In this document: positions 1 through 11,345 of the stretch, piece by piece
Layout: every line of letters starts with the position of its first letter
Numbering within the stretch: the first letter of the stretch is position 1
Assembly: GCA_029706075.1 (NCBI GenBank)
Contig: JAINUG010000720.1
Location: 1 to 64,000, forward strand
DNA from: Aldrovandia affinis
Taxonomy: Eukaryota > Chordata > Actinopteri > Notacanthiformes > Halosauridae
DNA: 64,000 bases
Reading direction: 5' to 3'
Program-made: the position numbers and the translations under genes
Notes under the pieces: generated by a model
The model's database searches: none
What the model was told of the DNA's origin: nothing
What the model saw: the letters and a program-made list of their open reading frames with translations, nothing else

Positions 1-715
1 GCTGGCTGGTTCAGGTATTGTTTCAAGACACTCGTTCTGTAATCTTTTCTCTTTCTTGGAGCCAGAGATAAACCTTTCAGCGTGGAGTTTCCACGTCTTG
101 TTGGTGTTAGAGTCTGTAAATGGACCCGCCGAGACATTGTAGCTATGGTTTGCACATAGGCCATTATGTTTCTGAACCTTTATCATCTGACTAGGACCTC
201 ACGGCACACAACCCTCCCCCCACACATGGTGAACCCATCCTCTTTTTGGCGCCAGTAATAAAATCTCGCAGCGTGGAACAAGAAACCCTGTTCTGTGAAA
301 CTCTATCACCCCCAACCTCCCCCCTCCCTCTTTCTTGGTTCACACAACGGTCATGGGGTCATCGGACAGCCCAAAGGCCACCTGGTGCCCATCAATCAAA
401 CAGGGGTCACAAAGGTTGACATAAAGTAACTACTAATTACTACTAACATGTTATGGAATTAGAATGGACAGATTAAAAATTCATCATAATAAAAAGCAAA
501 GGGAAATTGAAAAGCAAGTTCTTTTACTGTTTTGATGGCTCATCATGAGCATAACTCAAGCACAACATCTGAAACAATGTAATAATTTTTGAAACTTTTT
601 TGGCACTGGAATAACAGCGACTTGTGAGGGATATGGCTTAGAAGAGTGCCAGTGTTGGCGGGCTGTGTAGCGGCGAATGCTCGGCAGTGCATAACGTAAT
701 TGACGTATAGTTGGG
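1..715. other. Unassigned, LTR-like start of window
   Basis: No gene is visible. Two related stretches, around 60-100 and 248-285, share the pattern GCCAG..ATAAA..C.CAGCGTGGA, so the first 360 bases may be two diverged copies of a roughly 190-bp unit. An AATAAA lies near 257. This could be LTR-type R/U5 sequence, but no paired LTR or retroviral gene is in the window. The rest is AT-rich with nothing recognised. Confidence 0.25.
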
Positions 716-768
716 TATTGGCTACCAAATTGGGAGAAAACTGGGAAAAATAAAAAGATTAAAATAAA
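716..768 (+). repeat. 3' tail fragment of a tRNA-derived SINE
   Basis: The stretch GGCTACCAAATTGGGAGAAA followed by A-rich sequence is nearly identical to the 3' end of the complete SINE at 13306-13690. Only the tail is present, as in a 5'-truncated insertion. Confidence 0.55.
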
Positions 769-1250
769 ATGTCATCGTTTCAACAATAAAGAAAGCAGTA
801 TAAAATTAGCAGAGCAGTTATTACGATGCCTCAAACCGTAGGCTAAGGTCAGGTAACAGCAAATTACTGCAGAACTGTGTTAATTAAACTGAAGGTTAGC
901 TAACGTTGACTTACTCCAAGTGCTTTTTAAGATTCGAAGTCGAGTCCTTTGATGCCGACAGCATCTTTATTCCTGGAAGACACAAGGTACACTGGATCGA
1001 CAGATTTTTCCCATGGTCTTCTTGGTCTTGTTTAAACTGGAAATGGTGTCGATAACTCCATGAACTGAAAGCTGACTTTTGTTGTCGCTGTCAATGTTTC
1101 TCTGAGTGTGGGCGCGCGCTTTTTTTTTAACGCATTTTTTTTGGTTCTGTGCAGCGGTGGTAGTTTTCGTGAGCTGTGTGATGATAATCATGTAGGCGTG
1201 AGAATTTCATGCTGTAGCTTTAGTAATGAATATCAGCTCATTAATGTTTG
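769..1250. other. No gene recognised
   Basis: AT-rich sequence with poly-T runs near 1120 and 1135. Short open frames on both strands have no family features and I do not support any as coding. Confidence 0.3.
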
Positions 1251-1434
1251 TAAGAAAAACTTTCCACCAAGAATTCCAATAAGTATTCCAAAATGTATTC
1301 ACTTCAGGTTTATTAAAGTAACTGTATTCAGATTACTCGTTTTTCAAATATAACGCGAGCTGAATACAGTTACTTGATTTTTGGATTCTGATTACGTAAT
1401 GCCGTTACATGTATTCTGTTACAACCCAACCCTG
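1251..1434. repeat. hAT-MITE-like fragment
   Basis: The right end reads ..ATGCCGTTACATGTATTC..CAACCCAACCCTG. Its complement starts CAGGGTTGGG and goes on with the GTAACAGAATACAT type of sequence familiar from fish hAT-derived MITEs. Internally, AGTAACTGTATTCAGATTAC and its near-complement around 1365 make it partly self-complementary. The left terminus is not found, so it is truncated or diverged. Family assignment is from memory. Confidence 0.35.
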
Positions 1435-2140
1435 TATGTATGTATTGTGACGTCATGAGAGGTTTGACCAGGGCAGGTCGGTGTGGGGCAGTGCAACAAC
1501 ACACAAAAACAGGCAAAACACAGATAGTTCAAACTTAAAGTCCAGGTTTATTTCTCCTCAGGGCATCAATGGGTACTTTCCTCCAAACAATAATCCAAAA
1601 ATCCAAACATTCAAAAAATGCCTCAATCAAAAATGTTACAAGTCATCCCAGCAATAATCCTCTTCTTAGAAAACAATTCTCAATTCAAACGGTTTACTTT
1701 CCTTGGTGTGGTTTGTTTCTTCCAGCTCCTTCCAGCCATGTGCTCGGCTCCTCTCTCTCTCTCTCTTTTGTCCTGCGTGTGGGCTTTTTATGCTGGCCTT
1801 GATTAGGTGGCCCAAGCACCTACACCTGTAGTTGTGTTGCATTGTGGGGCTTGTAGTGTGTACAACGGCGGCCATTTTGTGAAGTGGCCACCGATCAGCA
1901 GGGGAATGCAGCACTCCTCCACCACACGTCCCCCTGTGATGCCACAGTATGTGTGTGTGAGAGTTATGTTTACTTATAAGGGTCTTAGTCCACACATTTG
2001 TTCTAAAACAGCTTGTCACTGTGCTCATTGCACTGAGAACACCAGCAGCTGACTTTTCTATCCTTTGCTGGTTTCTATCCTCTTCTGACCCAGGCTGCTC
2101 TGCCCTTGCGGCTGAGCACCAGCTGTCCACCGTTACAATA
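1435..2140. other. Unassigned; purine/pyrimidine-rich patches
   Basis: No gene is supported. The overlapping frames on both strands between about 1570 and 2240 look like shadows of unselected sequence. A (CT)-rich stretch occurs near 1755. The sequence runs into the repeat array that starts near 2141. Confidence 0.3.
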
Positions 2141-3348
2141 TGTAGGCCTAAATTGCCCTTTTTAGCGTTGTTTTTAAATACTTCCTCGTCTGTTTTGGAG
2201 GATCGTATGTCCATGGTTTATGAGAAAGGACTGCTGGCTATCTAGCTAGCTATTCTTGTCACTTTTAAAGCACTAGGAAGACCGCTAGATGGTCGTTTGG
2301 ACACCGCGGAGTCTAGGCTGAAAACGATACCTACGCCAAAATGGACGTTTTTATCGATATTTTTAAATACTTCCTCGTCTGTTTTAAAGGATCATATGGC
2401 TATGGTTTGTGAGAAGGGACTTGTGGCTGTCTAGCTAGTTATGTTTTGTGGCATTTAAAGCACCAGGGAGATCGCTACATAAGAGTTTTCACGGCCCAGA
2501 GTGCATATAAATACAGTGCATGATTACAATGGGAATCCGGTGCAGTTATTGAATTTGTCCACAAGAGGGAGCATGCTTCGTGAAGAGGGCGCATGCTTTG
2601 TGATTTTGGAGAACGAATGTCTGGCTAAAATGTCAGTTTTCTGCATTGTTTTTACATACTTTCTCTCCCGTTTTGGAGGATCAATATCGCAATGGTTTAT
2701 GAGGAGGGGCCTCTGGCTATCTAGCTAGCTATTCTTGCCACCTTTAAAGCACTAGGAAGACCGCTAGATGGTAATTTGGACACAGCTGGGTCTAGACTGA
2801 ATACAAAGCTTATGCCTAAATGGCCTTTTTCGCGATGTTTTTAAATACTTCCTCGTCTGTTTTGGAGTATCATATGGCTATGGTTTGTGAGAAGGGACTT
2901 GTGGCTGTCTAGCTAGTTATGTTTTGTGGCATTTAAAGCACCAGGGAGACCGCTACACGCCCAGGGTGCATATAAATACAGTGCATGATTACAATGGGAA
3001 TCCGGTGCAGTTATTACATTTTTCCACAAGAGGGAGCATGCTTTGTGAAGAGGGCGCATGCTGTGTGGTTTTGGAGAACGAACGTCTGGCCTAAATTGCC
3101 TTTTTTAGCGTTGTTTTTAAATACTTCCTCGCCTGTTTTGGAGGATCATATGGCCATGGTTTATGAGAAAGGACTGCATATAAATACAGTGCATGATTAC
3201 AATGGGTATCAGTTGCAGTTATTGAATTTGTCCACAAGAGGCTTTGTGATTTTTGCGTTTTAAAATACTTTCTCGCCTGTTTTAGAAGGTCATATGACCA
3301 CGGTTTATGAGAAGGGACTTCTGGCTATCTAGCTAGATATGTTTGTCA
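2141..3348 (+). repeat. Degenerate tandem array, units of about 190 bp
   Basis: About six diverged copies share the core TTTTTAAATACTTCCTCGTC, then TGTTTTGGAGGATCATATGG, then GAGAAAGGACT and GGCTATCTAGCTAGCTAT. Copies begin near 2150, 2343, 2630, 2822, 3095 and 3255. Two sub-types alternate; one carries GCATATAAATACAGTGCATG. Related sequence occurs in opposite orientation at 54985-55375, so the family is dispersed as well as tandem. No coding capacity is evident and I do not recognise the family. Confidence 0.6.
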
Positions 3349-3372
3349 TTCTTAAAGATGTGTGTCTGTGTG

Positions 3373-3382
<10 letters not shown>

Positions 3383-3457
<75 letters not shown>
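3383..3457. repeat. (CT)n microsatellite
   Basis: About 37 uninterrupted CT dinucleotides. The long Leu/Ser-rich frames crossing it are artefacts of the repeat. Confidence 0.95.
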
Positions 3458-3458
<1 letters not shown>

Positions 3459-3800
3459 GGGCTGTCTCAGTGCTCATCTTCTCTCTCACATACACAGATA
3501 TATACATACACACAAACTCTCACACACACACAAAATACATGTACATAACATACATGGGCCAACATAGGTAAGGATAATTTGACATTTATGTATTTAATCA
3601 TTCTGCACATTCTGATCAATATCTTCTGTAGCTGGTCTCTCTCTGATTTAAGCACCGTCACACTCTCAGACAGTTGGCTGTGCATCTCCATGGTATCCTT
3701 TATCACTCCATTATCTGCAAAGGAAGGTGAAACCATAGAGCACTTTACTGAATCACACGCACTGTCACCATGAGACAACTCACTGTACCAAAACCTACTG
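3458..3800. other. Unassigned flank with a short coiled-coil-like frame
   Basis: On the minus strand, 3778..3467 reads as 103 codons. The middle (DTMEMHSQLSESVTVLKSER) looks amphipathic, while the end is only CA/TG-repeat translation. It could be a LINE ORF1 coiled-coil scrap or chance. No splice or start evidence supports a gene. Confidence 0.25.
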
Positions 3801-4736
3801 ACTGATGGTGGTCAGTAGTAGATACAGAGCGCTGTGATGGTGGTCAGTAGTAGATACAGAGTGCTGTGATGGTGGTCAGCAGTGGATACAGAGTGCTGTG
3901 ATGGTGGTCAGTAGTAGATACAGAGTGCTGTGATGGTGGTCAGTAGTGGATACAGAGTGCTGTGATGGTGGTCAGTAGTGGATACAGAGTGCTGTGATGG
4001 TGGTCAGTAGTTGATACAGAGTGCTGTGATGGTGGTCAGTAGTTGATACAGAGCGCTGTGATGGTGGTCAGTAGTGGATACAGAGTGCTGTGATGGTGGT
4101 CAGTAGTGGATACAGAGCGCTGTGATGGTGGTCAGTAGTGGATACAGAGTGCTGTGATGGTGGTCAGTAGTAGATACAGAGTGCTGTGATGGTGGTCAGT
4201 AGTGGATACAGAGCGCTGTGATGGTGGTCAGTAGTGGATACAGAGTGCTGTGATGGTGGTCAGTAGTAGATACAGAGTGCTGTGATGGTGGTCAGTAGTA
4301 GATACAGAGTGCTGTGATGGTGGTCAGTAGTGGATACAGAGCGCTGTGATGGTGGTCAGTAGTGGATACAGAGTGCTGTGATGGTGGTCAGTAGTAGATA
4401 CAGAGTGCTGTGATGGTGGTCAGTAGTAGATACAGAGTGCTGTGGTGGTGGTCAGTAGTGGATACAGAGTGCTGTGATGGTGGTCAGTAGTAGATAGTGC
4501 TGTGATGGTGGTCAGTAGTAGATACAGAGCGCTGTGGTGGTGGTCAGTAGTGGATACAGAGTGCTGTGATGGTGGTCAGTAGTAGATACAGAGTGCTGTG
4601 ATGGTGGTCAGTAGTAGATACAGAGTGCTGTGATGGTGGTCAGTAGTGGATACAAAGTGCTGTGATGGTGGTCAGTAGTGGATACAGAGTGCTGTGATGG
4701 TGGTCAGTAGTAGATACAGAGCACTGTGATGGTGGC
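3801..4736. repeat. 32-bp minisatellite, about 29 copies
   Basis: The unit is GATACAGAGTGCTGTGATGG plus TGGTCAGTAGTG (32 bp). Copies differ mainly at two sites: GTAGTG versus GTAGTA or GTAGTT, and GAGTGC versus GAGCGC. One copy near 4494 lacks four bases. The period is not a multiple of three, and there is no coding frame. Confidence 0.95.
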
Positions 4737-5464
4737 AGGCCTGTAGCTAGAACAAATGGAATGGGGGCATTTGGTTTTAATGGGGGAGCCGGACATTAAA
4801 CACGGTTCGAGACACATACTTTACAAGGCAATTATGTCAACACCAGAATATGACAAGAAAAACCAGACTGCTGTTACGAAAAAATGTAAATAATACATCA
4901 GTATTAAGAATCGGCCTATATTGAATAAACCGTACGTAAATACCAAAACATGACACAAACCCGCTAATCACACACTACAACCTTTATAGAAAAAAACCAA
5001 AATTTGCTTGTGATCAGCGCTAGAGCGCACCACAGCTCGTATGCATTTCCCTATGCAAGCTTCATAAACAGCAAGCATATTGCCAGAGCAAAAGCTGTTT
5101 AATTCCACAATAATATAACTCACAAGCCTGAATATAAATGCATTTGTAATCTAGTCTACACCACCACAGCATTACAAAAGTCTGGTGCATAAAACGGTAT
5201 AAATAAATAAAGGCAAATAAACCACTGGACTTACCGTTAGAACAGTTGAAGGCGACGAGTCGCTGAGAGTCGCATAGACTGATGGTGATCAGTAAAAACA
5301 TTCCATGAATTTTTACACCTGGCAGTTGAAGCACCAATTGTCAATCCAATTTTTATTGCAGTCAGTACACTTGGCATGGCCTCCAGTGTTTAGTGGTATT
5401 TTGAGAGGGGTTTTTGTGTTGTCCATTTCCCCTTTGCCTCTTTTTCTATTTGTGTGCAAATAAA
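4737..5464. other. No gene recognised
   Basis: AT-rich sequence between the 32-bp minisatellite and the L2-like LINE tail. A 91-codon frame on the minus strand (5337..5062) has no recognisable features. Confidence 0.3.
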
Positions 5465-5727
5465 CTACATTTTACATTTACATTTTAAGCATTTGGCAGA
5501 CGCTCTTATCCAGAGCGACTTACAAGATGTGCATTAATACAGGGTAAGAACAATCAAAGTTAGCGTACGAGATCAGTGCAGTAAAACGGCAGAAGACATC
5601 ATTGCAGGCGTCTGCGTATCATACCTGTAACATTAGGAAAGAAAAGGTTAGTGGGGTTTTTTTTTTTTTTTTCTTTCTTTCTCACAAGTAAACAGTGGTG
5701 ACAACAGATTGGCTAGAAGGACAGTGT

Positions 5728-6473
5728 TCAGTGGAGGTGGAGTCTGAAGAGGTGGGTTTTGAGTCTCTTGCGGAAGATTGGAAGTGATTCCGCAGTCCTG
5801 ACCGATTGCGGGAGGTCGTTCCACCAACGAGGGACCAGGACAGAGAAGAGGCGAGACCGCGAGGAGCAGCTGCCAGGCGTCCGGAGGGATGGGGCAGTCA
5901 GTCTGCCAGCGGAGGCGGAGCGGAGAGGTCTGGACGGGGTGTAGGGCGTGATGAGTGACTGGAGGTATGGGGAGCAGTACCTCTGGCCGCCTGAAAAGCA
6001 AGCACCAGTGACTTGAATCTGATGCGTGCTGCGATGGGGAGCCAATGCAGAGAGGAGAGTAGAGGGGTGACGTGGGTGAACTTCGGCTGGTTGAACACCA
6101 GGCGAGCAGCAGCGTTCTGGACTAGTTGCAGTGGCTTGATGGCACAGGCCGGACGGCCTGCCAGCAAGGATTGCAGTAGTCCAGACGTGAGATCACCAGG
6201 GCCTGGACCAGGAGTTGAGTGGCCTCTTGGGTGAGGAACGGTCTGATCCTCCGGATGTTGTGGAGGGAGAAACGGCAGGTCCGTGATCGCTGCAATATGG
6301 CTCGAGAAGCACAGCTGGTTGTCCAGGGTTACCCCAAGACTCCTGGCAGACTGGGACGGAGACACTATGGAGCCTTCCACGGTGATTGACGCATCAATCA
6401 TCGGGGAGCCCTTCGCTGGGAGGAAGAGCAGCTCTGTCTTCCCCAGGTTCAGCTTCAGGTGGTGGGTGGACAT
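5728..6473 (-). pseudogene. L2-like LINE: C-terminal part of ORF2, frameshifted
   Basis: The minus strand encodes the region after the reverse transcriptase core: STHHLKLNLGKTELLF, then SARSLGVTLDNQL, then a second segment containing HWLPIAARIRFK, and in a further frame the RWWNDLPQSVRTAESLPIF region. At least two frameshifts lie inside (near 6270 and 6030). These residues match the intact-frame fragment at 53896-54800 almost position for position, which confirms that the frames belong together. It is a relic of a retrotransposon polyprotein that needed endonuclease and RT activity for target-primed insertion. Confidence 0.8.
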
Positions 6474-6540
6474 CCCATGTCAGCCAGGCATGCAGAGATC
6501 CGAGCCGGGACCTGGGTATCAGATGGAGGAAGGAGAGAAA

Positions 6541-7159
6541 CAGTTGAGTGTCATCAGCATAACAGTGATAGGAAAAACCATGAGCAGAAATAACAGAGCC
6601 AAGTGACTTGGACAGGGCCTAGCACCGAGCCCTGCGGGACACCGGTAGAGAGGGTGCGGGGAGAGGAGAGGGATCCTCTCCAGGCCACCTGGTAGGACCG
6701 GTCAGCCAGGTAGGACTCAAACCATGTCAGCACAGATCCAGAGATTCCCATCTCGACGAGAGATGAGAGCAGGATCCGGTGGTCCACGGTGTCGAATGCC
6801 GCCGACAGGTCGAGGAGGAGGAGGACGGAGCTAAGGGATCGGGACTTAGCGACGTGAAGAGCCTCAGTGACCGCAAGGAGAGCAGTCTCTGTGGAGTGGC
6901 CTGCTCTGAACCCAGATTGGTTGGGATCAAGCAGGTCGTTCTGTATGAGATGAGCAGACAGTTGATTATAGACAGCCCGCTCTAACGTTTTGGAGAGGAA
7001 AGGGAGGAGAGAGACAGGTCGGTAGTTAGAGATGACAGCAGGATTCAGAGAGGGTTTTTTGAGGAGGGGGACAACCTGAGCACATTTGAGGGAGGAGGGG
7101 ACAGAGCCAGAGGAAAGAGAGGAGTTAATGACATTAGAGACAAAGGGGAGGATGTCCAT
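6541..7159 (-). pseudogene. L2-like LINE: reverse transcriptase core, broken
   Basis: The minus-strand frame contains standard non-LTR RT motifs: SNYRPVSLLPFLSKTLER, QSGFRAGHSTETALL, LLLLDLSAAFDTVDH and TGVPQGSVLGP. The frame is lost just after VLGP, near 6620. The catalytic YADDTQL box is still readable in another frame at 6541-6567. The enzyme would copy LINE RNA into DNA at a nicked chromosomal site. Loss of frame between the PQG and YADD motifs means that no functional enzyme is made. Confidence 0.85.
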
Positions 7160-7471
7160 AGCAATGGACTGGAAGAGGGGGGAAGGAATGGGATCAAGAG
7201 GGCAGGTGGTGGGATGGTGGGAAAGAACAAGTTGAAGGATGTCAGAGTCAGGGAGGGGTGAGAAGGAGGACAGAGAGGTGGGAGGTTTAGGTAGCGGGAT
7301 GGGAGAGGGAGAGGTTGGGGGGAAGGAGTTGCGAATGACCTCAACCTTCTCGTGAAAGAAGGATGAGAAGTCATCGGCGGTTATAGAGGAGGGGGTGGGG
7401 GAGGAGGAGGGGTGAGGAGAGAGGAAAACGTAGCATAGAGTTTACGTGGGTTGGAAACAGAAGATTGAATC

Positions 7472-8689
7472 TTAGAAAGGAAAAATGCAGACAGCAGAGG
7501 AGAGGTTAGCGGAGAAGGAAGCCAGGAGTGTGTGGAAGTCTGACAGAGCTACAGGGGATTTGGATTTTCTCCATTTCCTTTCTGCCGCACGCAGCTTCAG
7601 TCGGTTAGCCCGAATGGAATCGGTTAGCCAGGGGGCGGGGGGGCGGAGACGAGTGGGTTTAGTGGATAGAGGACAGAGTAAGTCAAAGGAGGAGGAGAGA
7701 GAGGAAAGTAGGGTGGATGATGCTACTTCAGCAGGTAGCTGAGAGAAGGCATCAGTAGGGGAAGGGAAGATAGGACAGTAGCTAACAGGGCAGCGGGTGA
7801 GAGAGCGGAGGTTGCGACGGACAAGGACAGTGGGAGCAGGTGAAGATGGTTTAGGGACAGAGGGGAGGGGGAGGGAGAAAGACAGAAAGGAATGGTCAGA
7901 CACATGTAGAGGCGATACCGTAATGTTGGGTGAGGCGCAGTTCCTGGTGAAGACCAGGTCCAGTTGGTTACCGGCCTTGTGGGTGGATGGGGATTCAGCC
8001 ATGGTGAAGTCAAAGGACTGAAGCAGGGGGAGGAATGCAGAGGCCTGGGAGGACTCTAGCTGCAGGTTGAAGTCCCCGAGGAGTAAGACGGGAGTGCCGT
8101 CCTCAGGGAAGGCACTGAGTAGGGCATCCATCTCGTCTAGGAAACTCCCCAGTGGACCTGGAGGGCGATAAAGAACAATGATGTGCAGTTTGCATGGAAC
8201 AGTGACAGTGACAGCATGAAATTCAAAGGAGGAGGGTGAGAAGTGAGGAAGAGGAACAATACCAAATCTCCACAGGGGGGAAATGAGTATACCTGTCCCT
8301 CCACCTCTACCTGAGGGTCGTGGAGTGTGGGAGAAGGTGTAGGCGGCAGAGAGAGCAGCAGGGGTGGCCGTGTTCTGAGGAGTGATCCACGTCTCCGTGA
8401 GCGCCAGGAACTGCAGGGAAAGTAGGGAGGCCTGGGCCGAGATGAAATCGGCCTTCCGGACAGCGGACTGGCAGTTCCATAGTCCGCCTGCTACCACCAC
8501 GTCAACACCGGGAGATCTAGGAGGGTGGATGAGGTTGGACAGATTACGGGTGTGGGTAGAATCTCTCCATCTAGGCAATCTAGAAGAGGAGACATGGACT
8601 GGGATAGGGAGGAAGCATGTAGTGTTAGATGCAGAGGTAGTACAATAGGGAGATACAAAACTATGATACTCACCGTGCGGCGAGCACAC
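7472..8689 (-). pseudogene. L2-like LINE: endonuclease domain
   Basis: A 405-codon frame carries the endonuclease/exonuclease/phosphatase fold typical of L2, CR1 and related LINEs. Visible motifs are LTETWI (metal-binding Glu), RGGGTGILIS, YRPPGPLGSF, LLLGDFNLQL and HVSDHSFLSF with the C-terminal catalytic Asp-His. The frame ends at 7472, before the RT, through a stop or frameshift, whereas in active elements the domains are continuous. The domain nicks DNA to prime reverse transcription. It is the best-preserved part of the element. Confidence 0.85.
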
Positions 8690-8790
8690 TCCCTAGCTGG
8701 CCCCCTCGGTGGACTCCTGCAGGTAGACTCCTCCGTCTTTGTCCGCCGAGTCTTCGTCCGGGGAGGCTAGGACGGGGAGGCTGCCGCGAA

Positions 8791-9335
8791 AAGCTGCCGC
8801 TATCCACAGCTATGGCTGCTAATATAGCCGAGTGATGCTAGGCACTAAGTGGCGAGTGCCACCTGATAACAAAGCACAGTAATTAACAACTTAGCTTTCT
8901 TCCGCTACTAAAGAAACGCTCAACTACAAACACGGTCTGATACAATAAGACCGATTCAAAACAATCAGCTTTGAAATAAAACTATTATATATATAATCTA
9001 ATAACTGCTGGACATCAGCGACACAATAGCCAGCTAGTTATAAAAGCAAAGTAGCAATTAAGTGCCAATTCTACCCGATGGGACAGGATACGACCACAGA
9101 AGCTAAACAAACAAAATCTAACGCCGGAAAAGTACACTTACTGATACGCGACAAGACAGTACTAACCAAAGTACGAATGCACACTGTTTGGCAACTATAA
9201 ACTCCATCTCAACGATGCATGAAATTGGAATGTTTCTGGTTTAGCGGCAGGGAGACAACCTTTGGTGTTAAGGGCTGAATATCTGGTGAGTCTATAACAT
9301 CTGTGGTAGGGGGCTGCTGATTGGCTCATCGTGTG
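8791..9335. other. No gene recognised
   Basis: Moderately AT-rich DNA between the presumed LINE 5' end and the 48-bp minisatellite. No domain, terminal repeat or tRNA-like sequence was seen. Confidence 0.3.
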
Positions 9336-11345
9336 TATGGATGAGCCCCACAGTCTGCATCCTGTTAAGGCACTGTTCTAGTGTGTGGATGAGCCCCACG
9401 GTCTGCACCCTGTTAAGACGCTGTTCTAGTGTGTGGATGAGCCCCACGGTCTGCATCCTGTTAAGACACTGTTCTAGTGTGTGGATGAGCATCCTGTTAA
9501 GGCAATGTTCTAGTGTGTGGATCTGCATCCTGTTAAGACACTGTTCTAGTGTGTGGATGAGCCCCACGGTCTGCATCCTGTTAAAGCGCATCCTGTTCTA
9601 GTGTGTGGATGAGCCCCACGGTCTGCATCCTGTTAAGACACTGTTCCAGTGTGTGGATGAGCCCCACGGTCTGCATCCTGTTAAGACACTGTTCCAGTGT
9701 GTGGATGAGCCCCACGGTCTGCATCCTGTTAAGACGCTGTTCTAGTGTGTGGATGAGCCCCACGGTCTGCATCCTGTTAAGACGCTGTTCTAGTGTGTGG
9801 ATGAGCCCCACGGTCTGCATCCTGTTAAGACGCTGTTCTAGTGTGTGGATGAGCCCCACGGTCTGCATCCTGTTAAGACACTGTTCTAGTGTGTGGATGA
9901 GCCCCACGGTCTGCATCCTGTTAAGACACTGTTCTAGTGTGTGGATGAGCCTCACGGTCTGCATCCTGTTAAGACACTGTTCTAGTGTGTGGATGAGCCC
10001 CATGGTCTGCATCCTGTTAAGACACTGTTCTAGTGTGTGGATGAGCCCCACGGTCTGCATCCTGTTAAGACACTGTTCTAGTGTGTGGATGAGCCCCACG
10101 GTCTGCATCCTGTTAAGACACTGTTCTAGTGTGTGGATGAGCCCCACGGTCTGCGTCCTGTTAAGACACTGTTCTAGTGTGTGGATGAGCCCCACGGTCT
10201 GCATCCTGTTAAGACACTGTTCTAGTGTGTGGATGAGCCCCACGGTCTGCATCCTGTTAAGACACTGTTCCAGTGTGTGGATGAGCCCCACGGTCTGCAT
10301 CCTGTTAAGACACTGTTCCAGTGTGTGGATGAGCCCCACGGTCTGCATCCTGTTAAGACGCTGTTCTAGTGTGTGGATGAGCCCCACGGTCTGCATCCTG
10401 TTAAGACGCTGTTCTAGTGTGTGGATGAGCCCCACGGTCTGCATCCTGTTAAGACGCTGTTCTAGTGTGTGGATGAGCCCCACGGTCTGCATCCTGTTAA
10501 GACGCTGTTCTAGTGTGTGGATGAGCCCCACGGTCTGCATCCTGTTAAGACACTGTTCTAGTGTGTGGATGAGCCCCACGGTCTGCATCCTGTTAAGACG
10601 CTGTTCTAGTGTGTGGATGAGCCCCACGGTCTGCATCCTGTTAAGACGCTGTTCTAGTGTGTGGATGAGCCCCACGGTCTGCATCCTGTTAAGACGCTGT
10701 TCTAGTGTGTGGATGAGCCCCACGGTCTGCATCCTGTTAAGACGCTGTTCTAGTGTGTGGATGAGCCCCACGGTCTGCATCCTGTTAAGACGCTGTTCTA
10801 GTGTGTGGATGAGCCCCACGGTCTGCATCCTGTTAAGACACTGTTCTAGTGTGTGGATGAGCCCCACGGTCTGCATCCTGTTAAGACACTGTTCTAGTGT
10901 GTGGATGAGCCCCACGGTCTGCATCCTGTTAAGACACTGTTCTAGTGTGTGGATGAGCCCCACGGTCTGCATCCTGTTAAGACACTGTTCTAGTGTGTGG
11001 ATGAGCCCCACGGTCTGCATCCTGTTAAGACACTGTTCTAGTGTGTGGATGAGCCCACGGTCTGCATCCTGTTAAGACACTGTTCTAGTGTGTGGATGAG
11101 CCCCACGGTCTGCATCCTGTTAAGACACTGTTCTAGTGTGTGGATGAGCCCCACGGTCTGCATCCTGTTAAGACACTGTTCTAGTGTGTGGATGAGCCCC
11201 ACGGTCTGCATCCTGTTAAGACACTGTTCTAGTGTGTGGATGAGCCCCACGGTCTGCATCCTGTTAAGACACTGTTCTAGTGTGTGGATGAGCCCCACGG
11301 TCTGCATCCTGTTAAGACACTGTTCTAGTGTGTGGATGAGCCCCC
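9336..11345. repeat. 48-bp minisatellite, about 42 copies
   Basis: The unit is GTGTGTGGATGAGCCCCACG, GTCTGCATCCTGTTAAGACA, CTGTTCTA (48 bp). The first few copies (9340-9600) carry deletions; the rest are nearly identical. Recurrent variants are GACA/GACG and TTCT/TTCC before the next unit. Because 48 is divisible by three, long frames are open on both strands (16-residue repeats MQTVGLIHTLEQCLNR on minus, CSSVWMSPTVCILLRH on plus). I regard both as non-coding by-products, since no unique flanking coding sequence or domain is present. Confidence 0.95.

Larger units (their letters stand above)
5465..8790 (-). mobile_element. L2/Maui-like LINE, nearly full length, decayed
   Basis: Read on the minus strand, the element runs from an apurinic-type endonuclease (8689-7472) through reverse transcriptase (about 7160-6540) and the C-terminal region (6473-5728) to a 3' tail at about 5465-5530. 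The tail reads GTCGCTCTGGATAAGAGCGT and then CTGCCAAATGC with AAATGTA repeats, which is the conserved 3' end of the fish L2/Maui clade. Several frameshifts and stops separate the domains, so it is inactive. The 5' limit is uncertain. Parts of the same family recur at 24685-25262, 53896-54800 and 56575-56680. Confidence 0.85.

Noticed and set aside
3339-3571. Three overlapping Leu/Ser-rich frames
   Set aside because: They are translations of the (CT)n microsatellite in three phases.
5759-8770. Plus-strand frames across the L2-like LINE
   Set aside because: They are antisense to well-recognised endonuclease and RT motifs and lack features of their own.
9581-11075. Frames of 479 and 490 codons on opposite strands over the 48-bp minisatellite
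   Set aside because: The repeat length is a multiple of three and the unit lacks stops, so long frames are automatic. There is no unique coding flank or domain.
9336-11345. CRISPR-like array
   Set aside because: Units are contiguous with no unique spacers, and the context is eukaryotic; it is a minisatellite.
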